From assembly GCA_023653785.1 (NCBI GenBank), contig JAMKCH010001651.1, positions 32,914-96,913 of the forward strand: a stretch of DNA of 64,000 bases, written 5' to 3'. The DNA comes from Ophioderma brevispina. Taxonomy: Eukaryota; Echinodermata; Ophiuroidea; Amphilepidida; Ophiodermatidae. The translations under genes and the position numbers were made by a program. This document shows positions 35,428 to 45,844 of the stretch, piece by piece; within the stretch, counting starts at the first letter, position 1, and every line of letters begins with the position of its first letter. Under the pieces are notes generated by a model, which had not been told where the DNA came from, searched no databases, and was given only the letters and a program-made list of their open reading frames with translations.

Positions 35428-36543
35428 ATGGCTACCCCTACACATCATACACAGACTCTGTTTTTGCTGTCTTTGCTTACAATCTACTTATTCTTACACA
35501 GTGCTCTTGGTAAGCCCATCAAAAGATCTACAAATGATTGCTATGGGACAGAGTGTGAGATTGATTTAGACAATACTAGCGACATCCAACTTCTTGAAGA
35601 TATCAATGCTTCTGTGGTCCCTGCATTCCCTCAAGTCATTGGCCTGCTGCAAGACATTGCCTACACACAAAATCAGCTGTTGGAGAACTCAACAGCAACA
35701 GTAGCAGTATCTTCCTCAGCATTTCAGCAGCTGACAACTTTGCTGCAAGATCTTCCCCTACTGCTCACTAACATGATTCAGATTCAACAAGACGTGCATC
35801 AGCAGCTCATCAATATAACCCATTTGTTGCAAACTCGACCTCCAACAATGCCACCTGCAATTACAACAATGACCACATCACAACCTTCTCAGGTGACTGC
35901 ATCACTGCCGAGTGATTGCTCAGATGCTGCTTCTAGTGGGTCGCGAACAATATTGCCCCAAAATAGCGAGTTAGGCTCATTCTCTGTTCGCTGTGACATG
36001 GATACTGATGGAGGGCAGTGGATCATTTTCCAGCGCAGATTTGATGGTTCAGTTGATTTTGAACGGAACTGGGCAGACTATGAGAATGGCTTTGGAAGTC
36101 TTGATGGTGAGTTTTGGCTTGGTCTAAACAAGTTGCATGTCTTAACGAGTCGCAGTCGATGGGAAATGAGAGTTGATTTGGAAGACTTTGATGGCAACCG
36201 TGCTTATGCCAACTATGATACCTTTCAAGTTGGGGATAGTTCATCCTTCTACAGGCTTACAATAGGAACTTTTTCTGGCACAGCTGGTGATGGAATGAGA
36301 ATCCATAATCTAAATGGTATGGCGTTTACTACCAAGGACCAAGACCATGACATTTGGAGTGGTCAAAACTGTGGAATATTTAAGCGCAGCGGCTGGTGGC
36401 ACAAGACCTGCAACCTTGCAAACCTCAATGGTCTGTATCTTGGGCAGAATGAAAACAGCCACACTGGTATGACTTGGTATAAATGGAAATCATCACAGGA
36501 AGTACTTAAGAAGTCAGAAATGAAAATCCGACCTGTACTGTAG
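35428..36543 (+). CDS. Secreted fibrinogen-related (FReD) protein, intronless
   Basis: The 371-residue product carries a signal peptide (residues 1-28, hydrophobic core LFLLSLLTIYLFL), then a CYGTEC cysteine pair (38, 43), a Leu/Gln-rich region with heptad-like spacing (about 67-137, probable coiled coil for oligomerisation), a Thr/Pro linker (138-160) and a fibrinogen C-terminal domain (163-370). The domain shows DGSVDF (206-211), GEFWLG (227-232), a DQDHD calcium-site-like run (Asp306, Asp308), paired cysteines 164/189 and 315/328, WW (323-324) and EMKIRP (364-369). Four N-glycosylation sequons lie at 49, 60, 87 and 129. FReD proteins of the ficolin/tachylectin/FREP group bind acetylated or other glycans and act in innate recognition; ligand and role here are inference. 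I chose the ATG at 35428 because it has A at -3 and G at +4; a weaker in-frame ATG at 35374 would add 18 residues and bury the signal peptide. The N-terminal edge of the domain is shorter than usual and lacks the common SGVY motif. Confidence 0.92.
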   Translation: MATPTHHTQTLFLLSLLTIYLFLHSALGKPIKRSTNDCYGTECEIDLDNTSDIQLLEDINASVVPAFPQVIGLLQDIAYTQNQLLENSTATVAVSSSAFQQLTTLLQDLPLLLTNMIQIQQDVHQQLINITHLLQTRPPTMPPAITTMTTSQPSQVTASLPSDCSDAASSGSRTILPQNSELGSFSVRCDMDTDGGQWIIFQRRFDGSVDFERNWADYENGFGSLDGEFWLGLNKLHVLTSRSRWEMRVDLEDFDGNRAYANYDTFQVGDSSSFYRLTIGTFSGTAGDGMRIHNLNGMAFTTKDQDHDIWSGQNCGIFKRSGWWHKTCNLANLNGLYLGQNENSHTGMTWYKWKSSQEVLKKSEMKIRPVL

Positions 36544-37095
36544 CTGGTTGCATCTTCTTTAATATAGACTGCCCCAGTAAGTGACAATGCTATTTTAATA
36601 TCTGAAAGGGTTTAGTGTGTTGAAGACAAATGACACCCTGCAGGTGATGCAATGAACAACGTTGTCTTTATTCATTTCCATTACGCATGTGTGTATGAAA
36701 ATTCAACAAGTGGATATGGTACTTGCAAGAGAAGATTTCACTCAGTTCCATACAGCTATTTCCCTTTGCACACAGAAGCATTGAGCATCAATCTGCATCC
36801 ACGACACCTGACAGGACAATCCCTTTTTAGTGATTTTGCCTCCCCCCCCATGAAAAAAGGTGTTTTTCTGACTCTTATTTATTTTTAATTTCGGGCTAGA
36901 GCATATGATGGGGAATTTAAGTGAAATCTTCTCTTGGTAATTTCAGACAAAAGTGTCATTTAAGCAGTGACTGTATTTAAGGAATTCATTAATTTTCTCA
37001 GATCATGAACACCTCGGTGTCATAGTAACAATTTCATTTAATAAAAGGGACTTGTTTATGTTTCAAGCACCCAAATGGACAATAAACACGATTAG
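36544..37095 (+). other. Probable 3' UTR of the FReD gene
   Basis: AT-rich sequence downstream of the stop (TAG, 36541-36543). AATAAA at 37080-37085 is a candidate polyadenylation signal and would give a 3' UTR of about 560 bases. A 78-codon frame at 36652-36888 inside it has no motif. Confidence 0.4.
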
Positions 37096-37104
37096 TACTA
37101 GGCG

Positions 37105-38110
37105 GTCCCCGGGTTTCGCGATCACCGGGTTCGACGAGCACCTGGGTTCGCGATCACCTGGGTTCAGTGAATCACTGGATTGAATGACCCTCAGGTTTCG
37201 TGGTGATTTTTTGACCTGGAATGACCCTGAGTGAACTTGTCGTGACCTTTAAAATTTTGGCATCATCAATCGCCCCTGCCCACAAAGTTTCGTCTGGATC
37301 CACCAAAGTTTCCCATTTGACCTAATTGACCTGAATGCCCCTGATGACTGTTGAGACCTTTAAATTGTTGCAATCAACAATCAACCCCCACCTCCCAAAT
37401 TTCAGGTCCCATACACCAAACATTTGCTCCATTTAACCTCCTTTGACCTTGAATGAACGCTAATGACATGGTCGTGACTTCAAAATTTTCGCCCTCAAAA
37501 ATCGCCCCCACCTCCAAGTTTCATGTCCATATACCAACCTTTACCCTATTGACCTTGAATGACCCTGAGGACCTTGTCGTGAGCTTTAAATTTTTGCATC
37601 ATCAATTGACCCCGCCACCAAGTTTCGTCTGGATACACAAGGTTACCCCTTTTATCCTTGACTTGAATGACCCCTAATTGACCTTGTCATGACCTTTGAA
37701 ATTTTGGCATCAAATCAAACAACAAAAAAAGAACCCCTCCCTTGTCGTGACCTTCAGAATGTTCGGCATCAACAACCGACCCCACCCTCCAGTTTCATGT
37801 CCCCTACACCAATGGTTTACCCCTTTGACTCATTTGACCTTGAATGACCCCTGATGACCTTTGATCCACTAACCAATACAATCTTGTCTTCAGACGGTCA
37901 AGGGCCACCCACCCACCAACCAAGTTTCAGGAAAGTGCGGCCCCGGGTATGAGGAAAATAGACGCGAGTCCATTTGCCCTGGAATGACCCCCGATGACCT
38001 TTGAGCAATAACCAATAAAAACTCGGTCTTGGAAGGTCAAGGGGCACCAACCCACCAAGTTTCAGGACCGCGCGACCCTCGGTCTCCAGAAAATAGACGC
38101 GGTCAGACAG
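37105..38110 (+). repeat. ~110 bp tandem repeat, 7-8 diverged units
   Basis: Each unit contains TTGACCTTGAATGACCCCTG, CTTGTCGTGACCTTTAAA, TTTTGGCATCAACAATCGAC and CCACCAAGTTTC. Starts of TTGACC(T)TGAATGACC are near 37211, 37327, 37442, 37549, 37659, 37831 and 37971. It begins with GGGTTTCGCGATCACC repeats and ends with AGAAAATAGACGCGGTCAGA and a TATTATTATAAGATAG tail, which is the type of 3' end seen on retroelements in marine invertebrates. Confidence 0.8.
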
Positions 38111-39144
38111 ACACAGACCACTGACAGACCACCGGTATTATTATAAGATAGGCTGTGATTATAGTGCTGATGCTAATAGTGTACGTAGTAGTAGGTATTC
38201 TCTGCAATGATCACAAAGATAGATGTGAGAAACCATGTGACGGACAATCTATATGCAATAGGCTACACGGTGTATCTGGGTGTATGTCTGTGTTGTATCT
38301 GTCCGCCATTTTCTCGGAGGCTGGGGTCGTGTAGCCACAAACCACTGGGGGGGGTGGGTGTAGCTTGGGCTGGGCCAGATCAATTTTGATTGGCTAGCGG
38401 ATATGCGCCCCACAAGCAGGGTAATCACGAAAAAGGGTTTTCAAACAAGGGGTGATTGAGAAAACTGGGGACCGCCTTGTATTTGTAAAATAATTTTGGT
38501 CCAAGTCCATTCACGCAAAAGTTCAGTGGTGAGAATATTTTGTTATGACATAAGATTAAAGAAAAGCTGTGTAATTTATTGTCCATAAAGGGAGAGTGTA
38601 CAATACAATAGTCAGCAGGCTCTGTTATTGACATTAGTTTTATGTAATCATACCACTTCTGTTAAAGACCTTTAATTTATTTTTGTTCAATATTTTGGTT
38701 TTTTCGAGCCTTGCTGGGAGACATAAAATCTCAATCATTCAAGTAGAATTGACAGTGGCGAGCGGGGCATAGGGCTGCTTGGGGCGGGAATGCCAAAACA
38801 TGCACAATGCAGCTTAGTTTGGCTATTGGAGGTCCTTCCGCCCCCAGGCCCCCCTCAAAAAACCAGGTCCGGATCCGCCGGTGGTTGACCTCAGACAATG
38901 CCAGAAAAAAGACAAATATGAAGTTTGTGATGTGATGCCCTCGCCCAACTAACCCATCGGCATTTTTATTTTGCAAAAAAAAATTATGTAAAGAAATAAT
39001 TATTTCTTTGCTAAATGTCAGAATCTGATCAATTATGTAATGTTTTGCTGAATTATCCTGAAGATAACATTCTCCAGCAGCTCAATAAGTCCAAACTAGA
39101 GAAGGCGAGGATCACACGTTTTTTTATATGCCCATGTACCTATG
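38111..39144. other. Intergenic, possible small element
   Basis: GACAGTGGCGAGCGGGG near 38753 and GGATCCGCCGGTGGTTGAC near 38872 resemble the ends of the CAGTGGC-type MITEs, but the symmetry is weak. No gene supported. Confidence 0.3.
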
Positions 39145-39507
39145 TTAAAGAGACATGAGATTTCCAGAAAGAAGCGCCCACAATTTTGTTGAACCTTGGT
39201 TTTTTTGCATATTTGGAATGCTTACCAATGTATTAGATCACACCTGAAGTGAATTAGCCGAATACGCCGTCTTTATGTAATAAGATGATGATTTGGTACT
39301 TTCTGTCGTGCACAACAGAAAGTCAAAGCACGGTTTTCTATGGGGACGATTGCGATAGCAGACAAGTTCAAAACAAGGTTTGCGGTTTTCTTTTGTACTT
39401 GTTTGCTCAATAAACCTTCGAAAGGTTCTCGGTAGGTGGTCTACGACCGATCCAGTGAAAATTGAGAGAAATTTGTATCCTCTAAAAATCTCCTCCTGTC
39501 ACTTTAA
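39145..39507. mobile_element. TTAA-flanked MITE family B, copy 2
   Basis: TTAA at 39145-39148 and 39504-39507. Left end AGAGACATGAGATTTCCAGA then AAGAAGCGCCCAC; right end CTCCTCCTGTCACTTTAA. Full-length inverted match to copy 1 at 8490, including ACCTGAAGTGAATTAGCC and CAAAACAAGGTTTGC. Confidence 0.85.
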
Positions 39508-40667
39508 GGTCACAAGGTTGAATCCAAAGCCAGTAGACCTTTTTCTTCTGTGGTGAACAGTTTTTGGAATTTGGCAGTCTCTGGACGATTAAGAGTGTAG
39601 TGTAACAAAAGGCAACCCTCTTTTGTTGATAGAATAAGGATTCAAAAAATCTAGTCAAAGTAAACTACTGTGAGCTCAAATCTTATTTGCATTATTGTAC
39701 CTTCATGTATACTCCCAATGTGGATGACTAGTGGTTAAGATACCTGTAGGTAGATGGACACTCCACTTTTTAGGTCGATGACCCGGGGGGGTCTTAAGTT
39801 TGTTAAGTTTGGTTTGGGTAGGGACATGCCTCCTCTGGAAGTAGGACCCATAGCTATACCATTTTTTGCCAAAAAAGGGGACCAATAGCTATACCAGAGA
39901 TGCAAATTTTGGGCCAAATTTAACCAAAATTTGCCATTTTTCCCCTAAGAATTTTGACATTTTAAGAAAATTTGGCTCAGATTAAGGAAATTTGACTAAT
40001 TTTCCAACAAATTTGAGAACATTTAAAAAAAATGACCATTGCTATATGAAAATTGGCATGAAAAAAGGGGTCATTGATACAACAGAAGACTGAAAATGAG
40101 ACTGATGTCTGTGGCACGTCCCCGTATGGTCATTTGTATTGCGAACCCCCCTCCTCCGGGGCCGATGTCATACCTATGCAGGGAGGTCGGGGGAGGTACT
40201 CTGCGACTACTCCACTGTATAAAATACTGAATCTGATTGAATCTACAGGATTGAATTTAAACTTGAAAATTGGGTCTTGATCTATATACTATTATTATTT
40301 CCCAAATCTATCCCAATTTTTGTTTTGAAATTCAATTTGTTTTCATCACAAATCTGTGCTTGTTATGTCAAGTTGAATTTGTCTTCAAATATTTGAAAAT
40401 TGATTGTTTTGTTTATACTCAAAGCATAAGCATATGGCATTGTTTATCTATGTAAAATTGTTGTTTGTTACATTTAATATGTTAATATTCAAACTGTCAG
40501 ACTGAATGCTATAGAATTATGGAATATTTAAAGGGACACTGCCTCATTGTCAATTGACATAGAAGCAATGTGTATCACAATTGCCATAGGACAATGTGTC
40601 GTCAGGGCATGGTGAACAACATTCTGGAACTTTGTTATTCATGTCATCAATAAAGGAATCATTCCCC
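39508..40667. other. Intergenic with diverged repeats
   Basis: 39895-40075 carries AAATTTGGC / AATTTTCCAAC phrases and two copies of GGACC(C)ATAGCTATACCA (39844 and 39880). No gene is supported. Confidence 0.35.
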
Positions 40668-41100
40668 AGGGGGGCCACTTGTATTCAAAGGTGGATATGA
40701 TGCGTGAACAAGAAAACGCGTATAAAGGGTCTCTTTTTCCAACAGGCGATGTACGCGCATACATTGTTTAGGGTGTCAAAAACAGCAAAATATGGACAAA
40801 AGGGTATGTTTTTCTTAACCCTGAAATTGTGATGTACATGTTTAGGGTATCTCATTAAGCAGGGATCAAAGTCATCAAAAATATTGTAATCGGAACTTCG
40901 GAAGTAAAGCAAAGCAAGATAATAAAGGGTATATTAATGCCACAATGCATTGCTTACTTGTTTAGGGTATCATAAACAGATAAAATACTTGAAATTTAAA
41001 CTACTTAGTTCTCCAGGTAGACAAGGATGTATTATATTATTAATCTTTCCTTGGAGATGGCCAGCGCATGATAGTGTTGAAAAAAAAAAACCCCATGTGC

Positions 41101-41172
41101 GCTTGGCCGGATTCGAACCGGTGACCTTCGTATTACATGCACGGACGCTCTAACCGACTGAGCTATCTAACC
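41101..41172 (-). pseudogene. tRNA-like sequence, Thr(UGU)-like anticodon
   Basis: Minus strand: a D-arm with TAGCTCAGTCGGTTAGAGC (A box), the loop CATGTAA giving anticodon TGT if the frame is right, and a B box GGTTCGAATCC. The base before the anticodon is A where tRNAs have U33, the T-stem has a mismatch, and the acceptor strands (GGTTAGA and CAAGCGC) do not pair. It is therefore not a working tRNA. Confidence 0.65.
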
Positions 41173-41212
41173 ATAAACCTATAGATGATATCTATCGCTA
41201 TTCTAACAAACC

Positions 41213-41286
41213 CGCTGATAGCCTCAGTCGGTATTAGAGCGTCGTCATGTAATACGAAGGTCGCCGGTTCGAATCGGCAAGCGCAC
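41213..41286 (+). pseudogene. tRNA-like sequence, inverted partner copy
   Basis: Plus strand: GCCTCAGTCGGTATTAGAGC, CATGTAATACGAAGGTC and CCGGTTCGAATCGGC. It shares the CATGTAA loop with its partner but has a one-base shorter anticodon stem and a changed D-arm. The arms have diverged at about a dozen positions. Confidence 0.65.
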
Positions 41287-41484
41287 ATGGGTTTTTTTCA
41301 ACACTCTCGTGCGCTGCGCCATCAATGTAATGATGTTAATAATATAATACAGATATAAAATAATTGTTTAGGGTATGTTTTAGCTGTTTGGAGTCATGAA
41401 AATGTGTCTTTAAGGTGATTTGAAAGTCCATGTTCACGCATCATTATCCACCTTTAAATTAAAGTGCCCCCCCTCCCACCCCCC

Positions 41485-41924
41485 AGAATCATTCACCAAG
41501 CATAAAATGGTACTGGGATTACTGGAGTTATCAGTGCATACCAGTGGCGAACTTGCCCTTGTTAGGGCATATTTCTCATTGTCGTCCTGAAATGAGCTTC
41601 AAATCTATTTCATTCCCAAGATATAAAAAAAAAACGGCCCTTTTAAGGTTAACCATCAATATTAGCCCAGTATTGAATAGGGATAGCATATGCAAGTGCA
41701 TTATGCTTCCACCATAAAAAACCACAGTTGTTTCCCATGGTACTTGATGGGGAGTATGTGAACAGTGCCAGGCTCTCATATCAAAAATAGAACACAATGA
41801 CATAATCAGTCAAAGACCTTTAAAGGGGTTATTTCGTGATCCTCCAGCCTCGTTCCCCTACTTACCTAAAAATATGATGGAAACGTGTTGAGTGTTAATC
41901 GAAGCAATTACTTCATATTTCACT
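41485..41924. repeat. Dispersed repeat T, one arm
   Basis: CAAATCTATTTCATTCCCAA, GGTTAACCATCAATATTAG, CAGTATTGAATAGGGAT and GTGCCAGGCTCTCATATCAA all recur at 45390-45740, where they occur as two inverted arms. Confidence 0.65.
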
Positions 41925-42310
41925 TTTATCCCCCTGGCTTGAAAGCAGAGGGGATATTGCGATGGTGCGAATGTCCGATGTGTTGTATGTATGTATGTGT
42001 ATGTATGTGTGTGTTCAAGTTGGTTAGGTTTTGCGTTGTTTTCGTTTTTCATGTCTCCTTCGAAAAGTTTTTAAGTCCGATTTAAACAGATTGGGTTAAG
42101 GGCAATAGGGGTTCCTTCCTGTGTGGAATGATGTAAAGGTCATTGGACCAAAGGTCAAAGGTCATCTGAGGTCATGTCCAGACTGCCATCTTGCCAGGGG
42201 GAGACGCCAAGTTTACTTGCTGTATATAGGCACTAACATGTTCATATATTTTGGACAAAACTTGGTCCCATGCTTAAGGACTGTGTCAATTCCTATGGCA
42301 TTCACCCCTA
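41925..42310 (+). repeat. Dispersed repeat E, uninterrupted copy
   Basis: Begins TTTTATCCCCCTGGCTTG, then GCGATGGTGCGAATGTCCG, a GTATGT microsatellite, GCAATAGGGGTTCCTTCC, an exact DR1 motif at 42152-42164 and CAGACTGCCATCTTGCCA. The TTAA at 42082-42085 is the unoccupied counterpart of the insertion at 56201-56730. Confidence 0.8.
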
Positions 42311-44258
42311 TGTGACCTTTAACTTTATAGTCCTAGAGGTCAAGTGGTGTTGTTTTGTTTTAAACATTGAGTGTATGCATTTGGGGGGGGTAGGTGCTGG
42401 GACCCCAAACTCTCTGAAACTGGAAGTCCAGAAAGTGGTCCTCTGACTAGCTAATACATAGAAATTCAAATGAGTTGCAGTTGGGTCCAGGACCACAAAA
42501 TGCAGGTTCGTGTACCCCTGATCATATTCATTTAACGCATAATACAGTCATTTTTTTCCAATATTCAAAATGCCATTTTGTCTACTTAATTGTAGTGTTC
42601 GGTAATATCAACACCTTTTACTTTTCTTTGTAAAAAAACAGAAAACTTAGGCATTTTTAAACGGTTCTGGCAAGATGCCATTTCGGACTATTTCTGGGCC
42701 TTAAAAACTTGGATCCCACTTTTATTGGTAAACAAAGCATAAAAATAGTTAATCTTCTTGACAAATACGACGGGTTATGCTTAGCCACTCTACTGGGTGT
42801 TTAATACAACAATTTCCAATACCAAAAGGTGCAACTAAATGGGTTTTGATGCAAAATAGGGGGCACGATTTGTTTACACTGTGAAAATCGCCTGATAGTG
42901 GCTTTAACACTTCTATTTTGAGTGCAACTCAAACTGACAACTCATAAATGCATCTCAACCCATCTGCCATGTGCCCTTGGATTCATCGCCTGTAGACCAC
43001 TGATATTGCAACCACTAATGACATTTTCATCCCACATTTTCACAAAACATATATTGGCTTTGTGACAGGGGTCTGAACAATTCTCATATTCTTGCTATTG
43101 CGTAACTAATTTTCAGACCATTCTTAAGGGTATAATGACCTGTCACATATCAGGAGAAAGTAAGTCTGTTCTTAAGGATATGTGGATTATGCCCTGACCA
43201 AGTGGGTATTATTTCTTTTTGGATTCGTGGAACAAATCCCTACAAATAGGTCACCCTGGCGATGGTAGACAGATTTTCGGTAGTTATGGTAGACATACTT
43301 TTTCGCAAGTTAGTAATGACCACCACCTGCCTTGTTCTGCTCGATGAGTCCAAGACTTCACCTTCACGCCGAAACCACCAATAGTGATTCATTTAAAAAA
43401 GTTAAATAATCATAATTGAGTGATCTTCACAAGAATGCCCCATATATGGTATATTCAGTTTCCCAGTCTGAGAAAAGCAGATTCAGGTGTATTTGTTCAC
43501 TTTTACTCCCTTCCCCTACTCCTCCCCCCGATATCGCCTATACCTCATGCAATTCCATCATTGCATAAGAGTGTGCACGTAAATCAATGAAGAGCCATGT
43601 ATTAGCGCGCGCTTCTATGAGATTTTGGCCCAAAATTAATGCTCCATATGGTCCTGGAGCATAAGTAATCTGAAGAATATTCTTCCCTTCAGGGTCATCC
43701 CAAAACGAGCTGAAAAGTACTGCCGGTCAACAAACCACCAAAACCACAGGTTCCACGAATCCACACGGGCAGTGACCGCTCTTGTTGGTGGTTCATTCTG
43801 AGTGGTACAGGTATGGAATGCAAGTTAAAGACACTATCAGTTATTTGCTAATCGCACATCTAAAAAATCAGCAAAAATCCAGATTTTTTGCATGTACTAA
43901 CAAGTACGGTATCCTAACAACCCTGCAAATGATAAGACCAGAAGCAACTATAAGGACAGAATCAGAGATTTTTAGTATTACTGTCCGAACTGACACTTAC
44001 TACCACACGTAATTGAAATGGAATCGTATCTTGGAACACTGGCCGTTTTCTTCCTATTCCACTTCCTTTTCTGTTATTCCCCCCCCCCCTAACAGCTGTA
44101 AGGTAACTTCTGAGATTCTATAGACTTATTATCCTTCACTTTGAAGCTATTCCTTCCCTGCAAATTTCAATATTTTTTTTCAAATCACTGATAGTGGTCC
44201 TTTAACTGTTGATTTCAAATATGCATTGTAGTTTTGGTTTTTATTACACTGCTTGCTT
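42311..44258. other. Intergenic, no supported gene
   Basis: Nothing above chance. GGATTCGTGGAAC (43220) and GTTCCACGAATCC (43750) form a 13 bp inverted pair about 520 bp apart, possibly ends of an eroded element. A 76-codon frame at 43782-44012 has no motif. Confidence 0.3.
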
Positions 44259-44624
44259 TTAAGGCTGACTCAGAGATTTCAAAATATATATTTTTTATGT
44301 AGTAATTAAAAATAGTTATCTAGAACAAAGATAATCAATCTAAAATGATTAATTACAAGTTAGAGATAAATATTGGTTTTTCCCGTTTTCTCCCCATGTA
44401 AACTTTATGCACAGTATAATGTGCCATAGGATACTGGTTAACAAAAATTCTGGATCCGTAATTTTATAACAAAGTTGTGATTTTCTATATTTGAAGGACT
44501 TTGGGTGTGCCTTAGTTAGTTTATTTCACTCAAATATGGACAAGCCTTATTTATATGCCACAAAAACACATTTGTTTGAAAATTGAGTTGTGCTTTCATC
44601 GGGAAATCTTGGAGCCAGCCTTTA
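44259..44624. mobile_element. MITE family A, copy 3
   Basis: TTAA at 44259-44262, then GGCTGACTCAGAGATTTC; right end GGGAAATCTTGGAGCCAGCC followed by TTTAC, a decayed TTAA. Shares CCATAGGATACTG and TTTTATAACAAAGTTGTG with copies 1 and 2. Confidence 0.8.
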
Positions 44625-44834
44625 CAAAAAGGGGTACTAAGCTAGCTCACTTTCTTTGGTGGCAGCAAGTTTCTTTGAGTGTTGTACAATCTATAATGTC
44701 ATTAAAGGACAACCTGTATCAAGAATACTTACACAATATAACGCTATAAAAACAATTATTGAACAAATATTGAGTTTTCATGAGGGAAAAACGGAATATA
44801 CTAACCATAAAATTTTTTGACTTAAAAGTCATTT
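44625..44834. other. Short intergenic gap
   Basis: Nothing identified. Confidence 0.3.
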
Positions 44835-45037
44835 GTCTGACCATGTGCTATTTGAAATTCGCGCCTATGTGGGATATGTATCTGTGTTACGCGATACGGA
44901 CGGCACAGTAGCGTCATACATCTTCACACATCCTTTCATAATGCGTATTTCCTATGGCATGTATGACCTAAACGTGCCGGTCGTATCGCATAACACGTAA
45001 TACACTAGCGCGATTTTTAAATAGCACATGGTCAGAC
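44835..45037. mobile_element. Palindromic element G, copy 1
   Basis: A 203 bp near-palindrome from GTCTGACCATGTGCTATTTG to CAAATAGCACATGGTCAGAC-like arms on each side. Inner arms carry GCGATACGGACGGCAC and CATACATCTTCACAC against their complements with mismatches. Same structure and sequence as 58992-59201. Confidence 0.85.
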
Positions 45038-45389
45038 TAGATGGTTTTAATTCATTGTTAGGGTTTAATAATTCCATTTTTCAATGAAACCACTTGATAT
45101 GTGGTCAATAATTATTTTATGGTGTATATTGTTTAATATTATTCGTTGTACTGGTTCTCCTTTAAGAACAAGGTTATGCTATATTTTTGTTGATATATAT
45201 TACAAACAATGTCTTTTTCAATGAAAGTAATAGAAATACCATCTATTTAGTAGAAGTAATAAATATCATTTGTGACTCACTCTTAGTTCATGTTGTCAGT
45301 TTTGTGCTGTTGATTGCCAGTCTAAAATACCAGTGTTTGGCCCACAAACTTAAACGTGCTTGTTCTGATTTATGTGTACCACGTTCTTA
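45038..45389. other. Intergenic, nothing firm
   Basis: TGAAACCACTTGATATGTGG near 45085 resembles TGAACCACCTTATATGTGG near 59370, both downstream of a G palindrome, so G probably sits within a larger shared repeat. Confidence 0.35.
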
Positions 45390-45780
45390 ACTTGATATGA
45401 GAGCCTGGCACTTGCATACACTTATACGATTACCATCAACTGCCATGGGAAACAAACTTTTGGTTTTGAAGCAATAATGCAAATAATGACCATTGTAAGG
45501 CCCTGTTCACTACTTACTGTGCTAATATTGATGGTTGAAGTATCGAATTGATATCAGATGAAGTCCGTATTTTTCCCTTTGCCATCCTGAAATTAAGCCC
45601 TCAAATCCATTTCATTCCCAAGATATAAACAAAAAAAATGCCATTTTTGAATGGTTAATCATCAATATTAGTACAGTATTGAATAGGGATTTGCAATATG
45701 CATTATTGCTTCTACCATGAAAACCGCAAGTACTTGATGCATTTTTGCCTGAGAAGGGTCTGGGGTTAGTCCTTAGTTCA
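45390..45780. repeat. Dispersed repeat T, two inverted arms
   Basis: GATATGAGAGCCTGGCAC (45398) and the later segment CATTTCATTCCCAAGATATA / CAGTATTGAATAGGGAT (45608-45690) match opposite orientations of the repeat at 41570-41800. Confidence 0.6.
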
Positions 45781-45844
45781 AGTGCTACCCTTGGGTATGA
45801 AGTAAATGATGTAAGGGAATAACACTTCTACTCTGTACCTCTGT

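Larger units (their letters stand above)
41059..41320. mobile_element. Head-to-head tRNA-like foldback
   Basis: Two inverted arms of about 110 bp (41059-41172 and 41209-41320) meet across a ~40 bp spacer. Each arm contains a tRNA-like sequence next to ACCCATGTGCGCTTG and TGTTGAAAAAAA flanks, so the symmetry extends beyond the tRNA parts on both sides. Confidence 0.85.
40668..41484. mobile_element. Inverted-repeat element S carrying the tRNA foldback
   Basis: Outer ends are inverted: GGTGGATATGATGCGTGAAC (from 40690) and GTTCACGCATCATTATCCACC (41434-41454), with G-runs and C-runs outside them. The word TTGTTTAGGGTAT recurs at about 40766, 40838, 40958 and 41365. The G-run plus CCACTT end resembles the ends of element N. 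The tRNA-like palindrome (41059-41320) is nested in it. No protein is encoded. Confidence 0.7.

Noticed and set aside
36023..36587. Minus-strand frames opposite the FReD gene
   Set aside because: They are antisense shadows of the FReD coding sequence.
41101..41286. Functional tRNA-Thr gene pair
   Set aside because: The acceptor stems do not pair, the base 5' of the anticodon is not U, and the anticodon stem is irregular in both arms.
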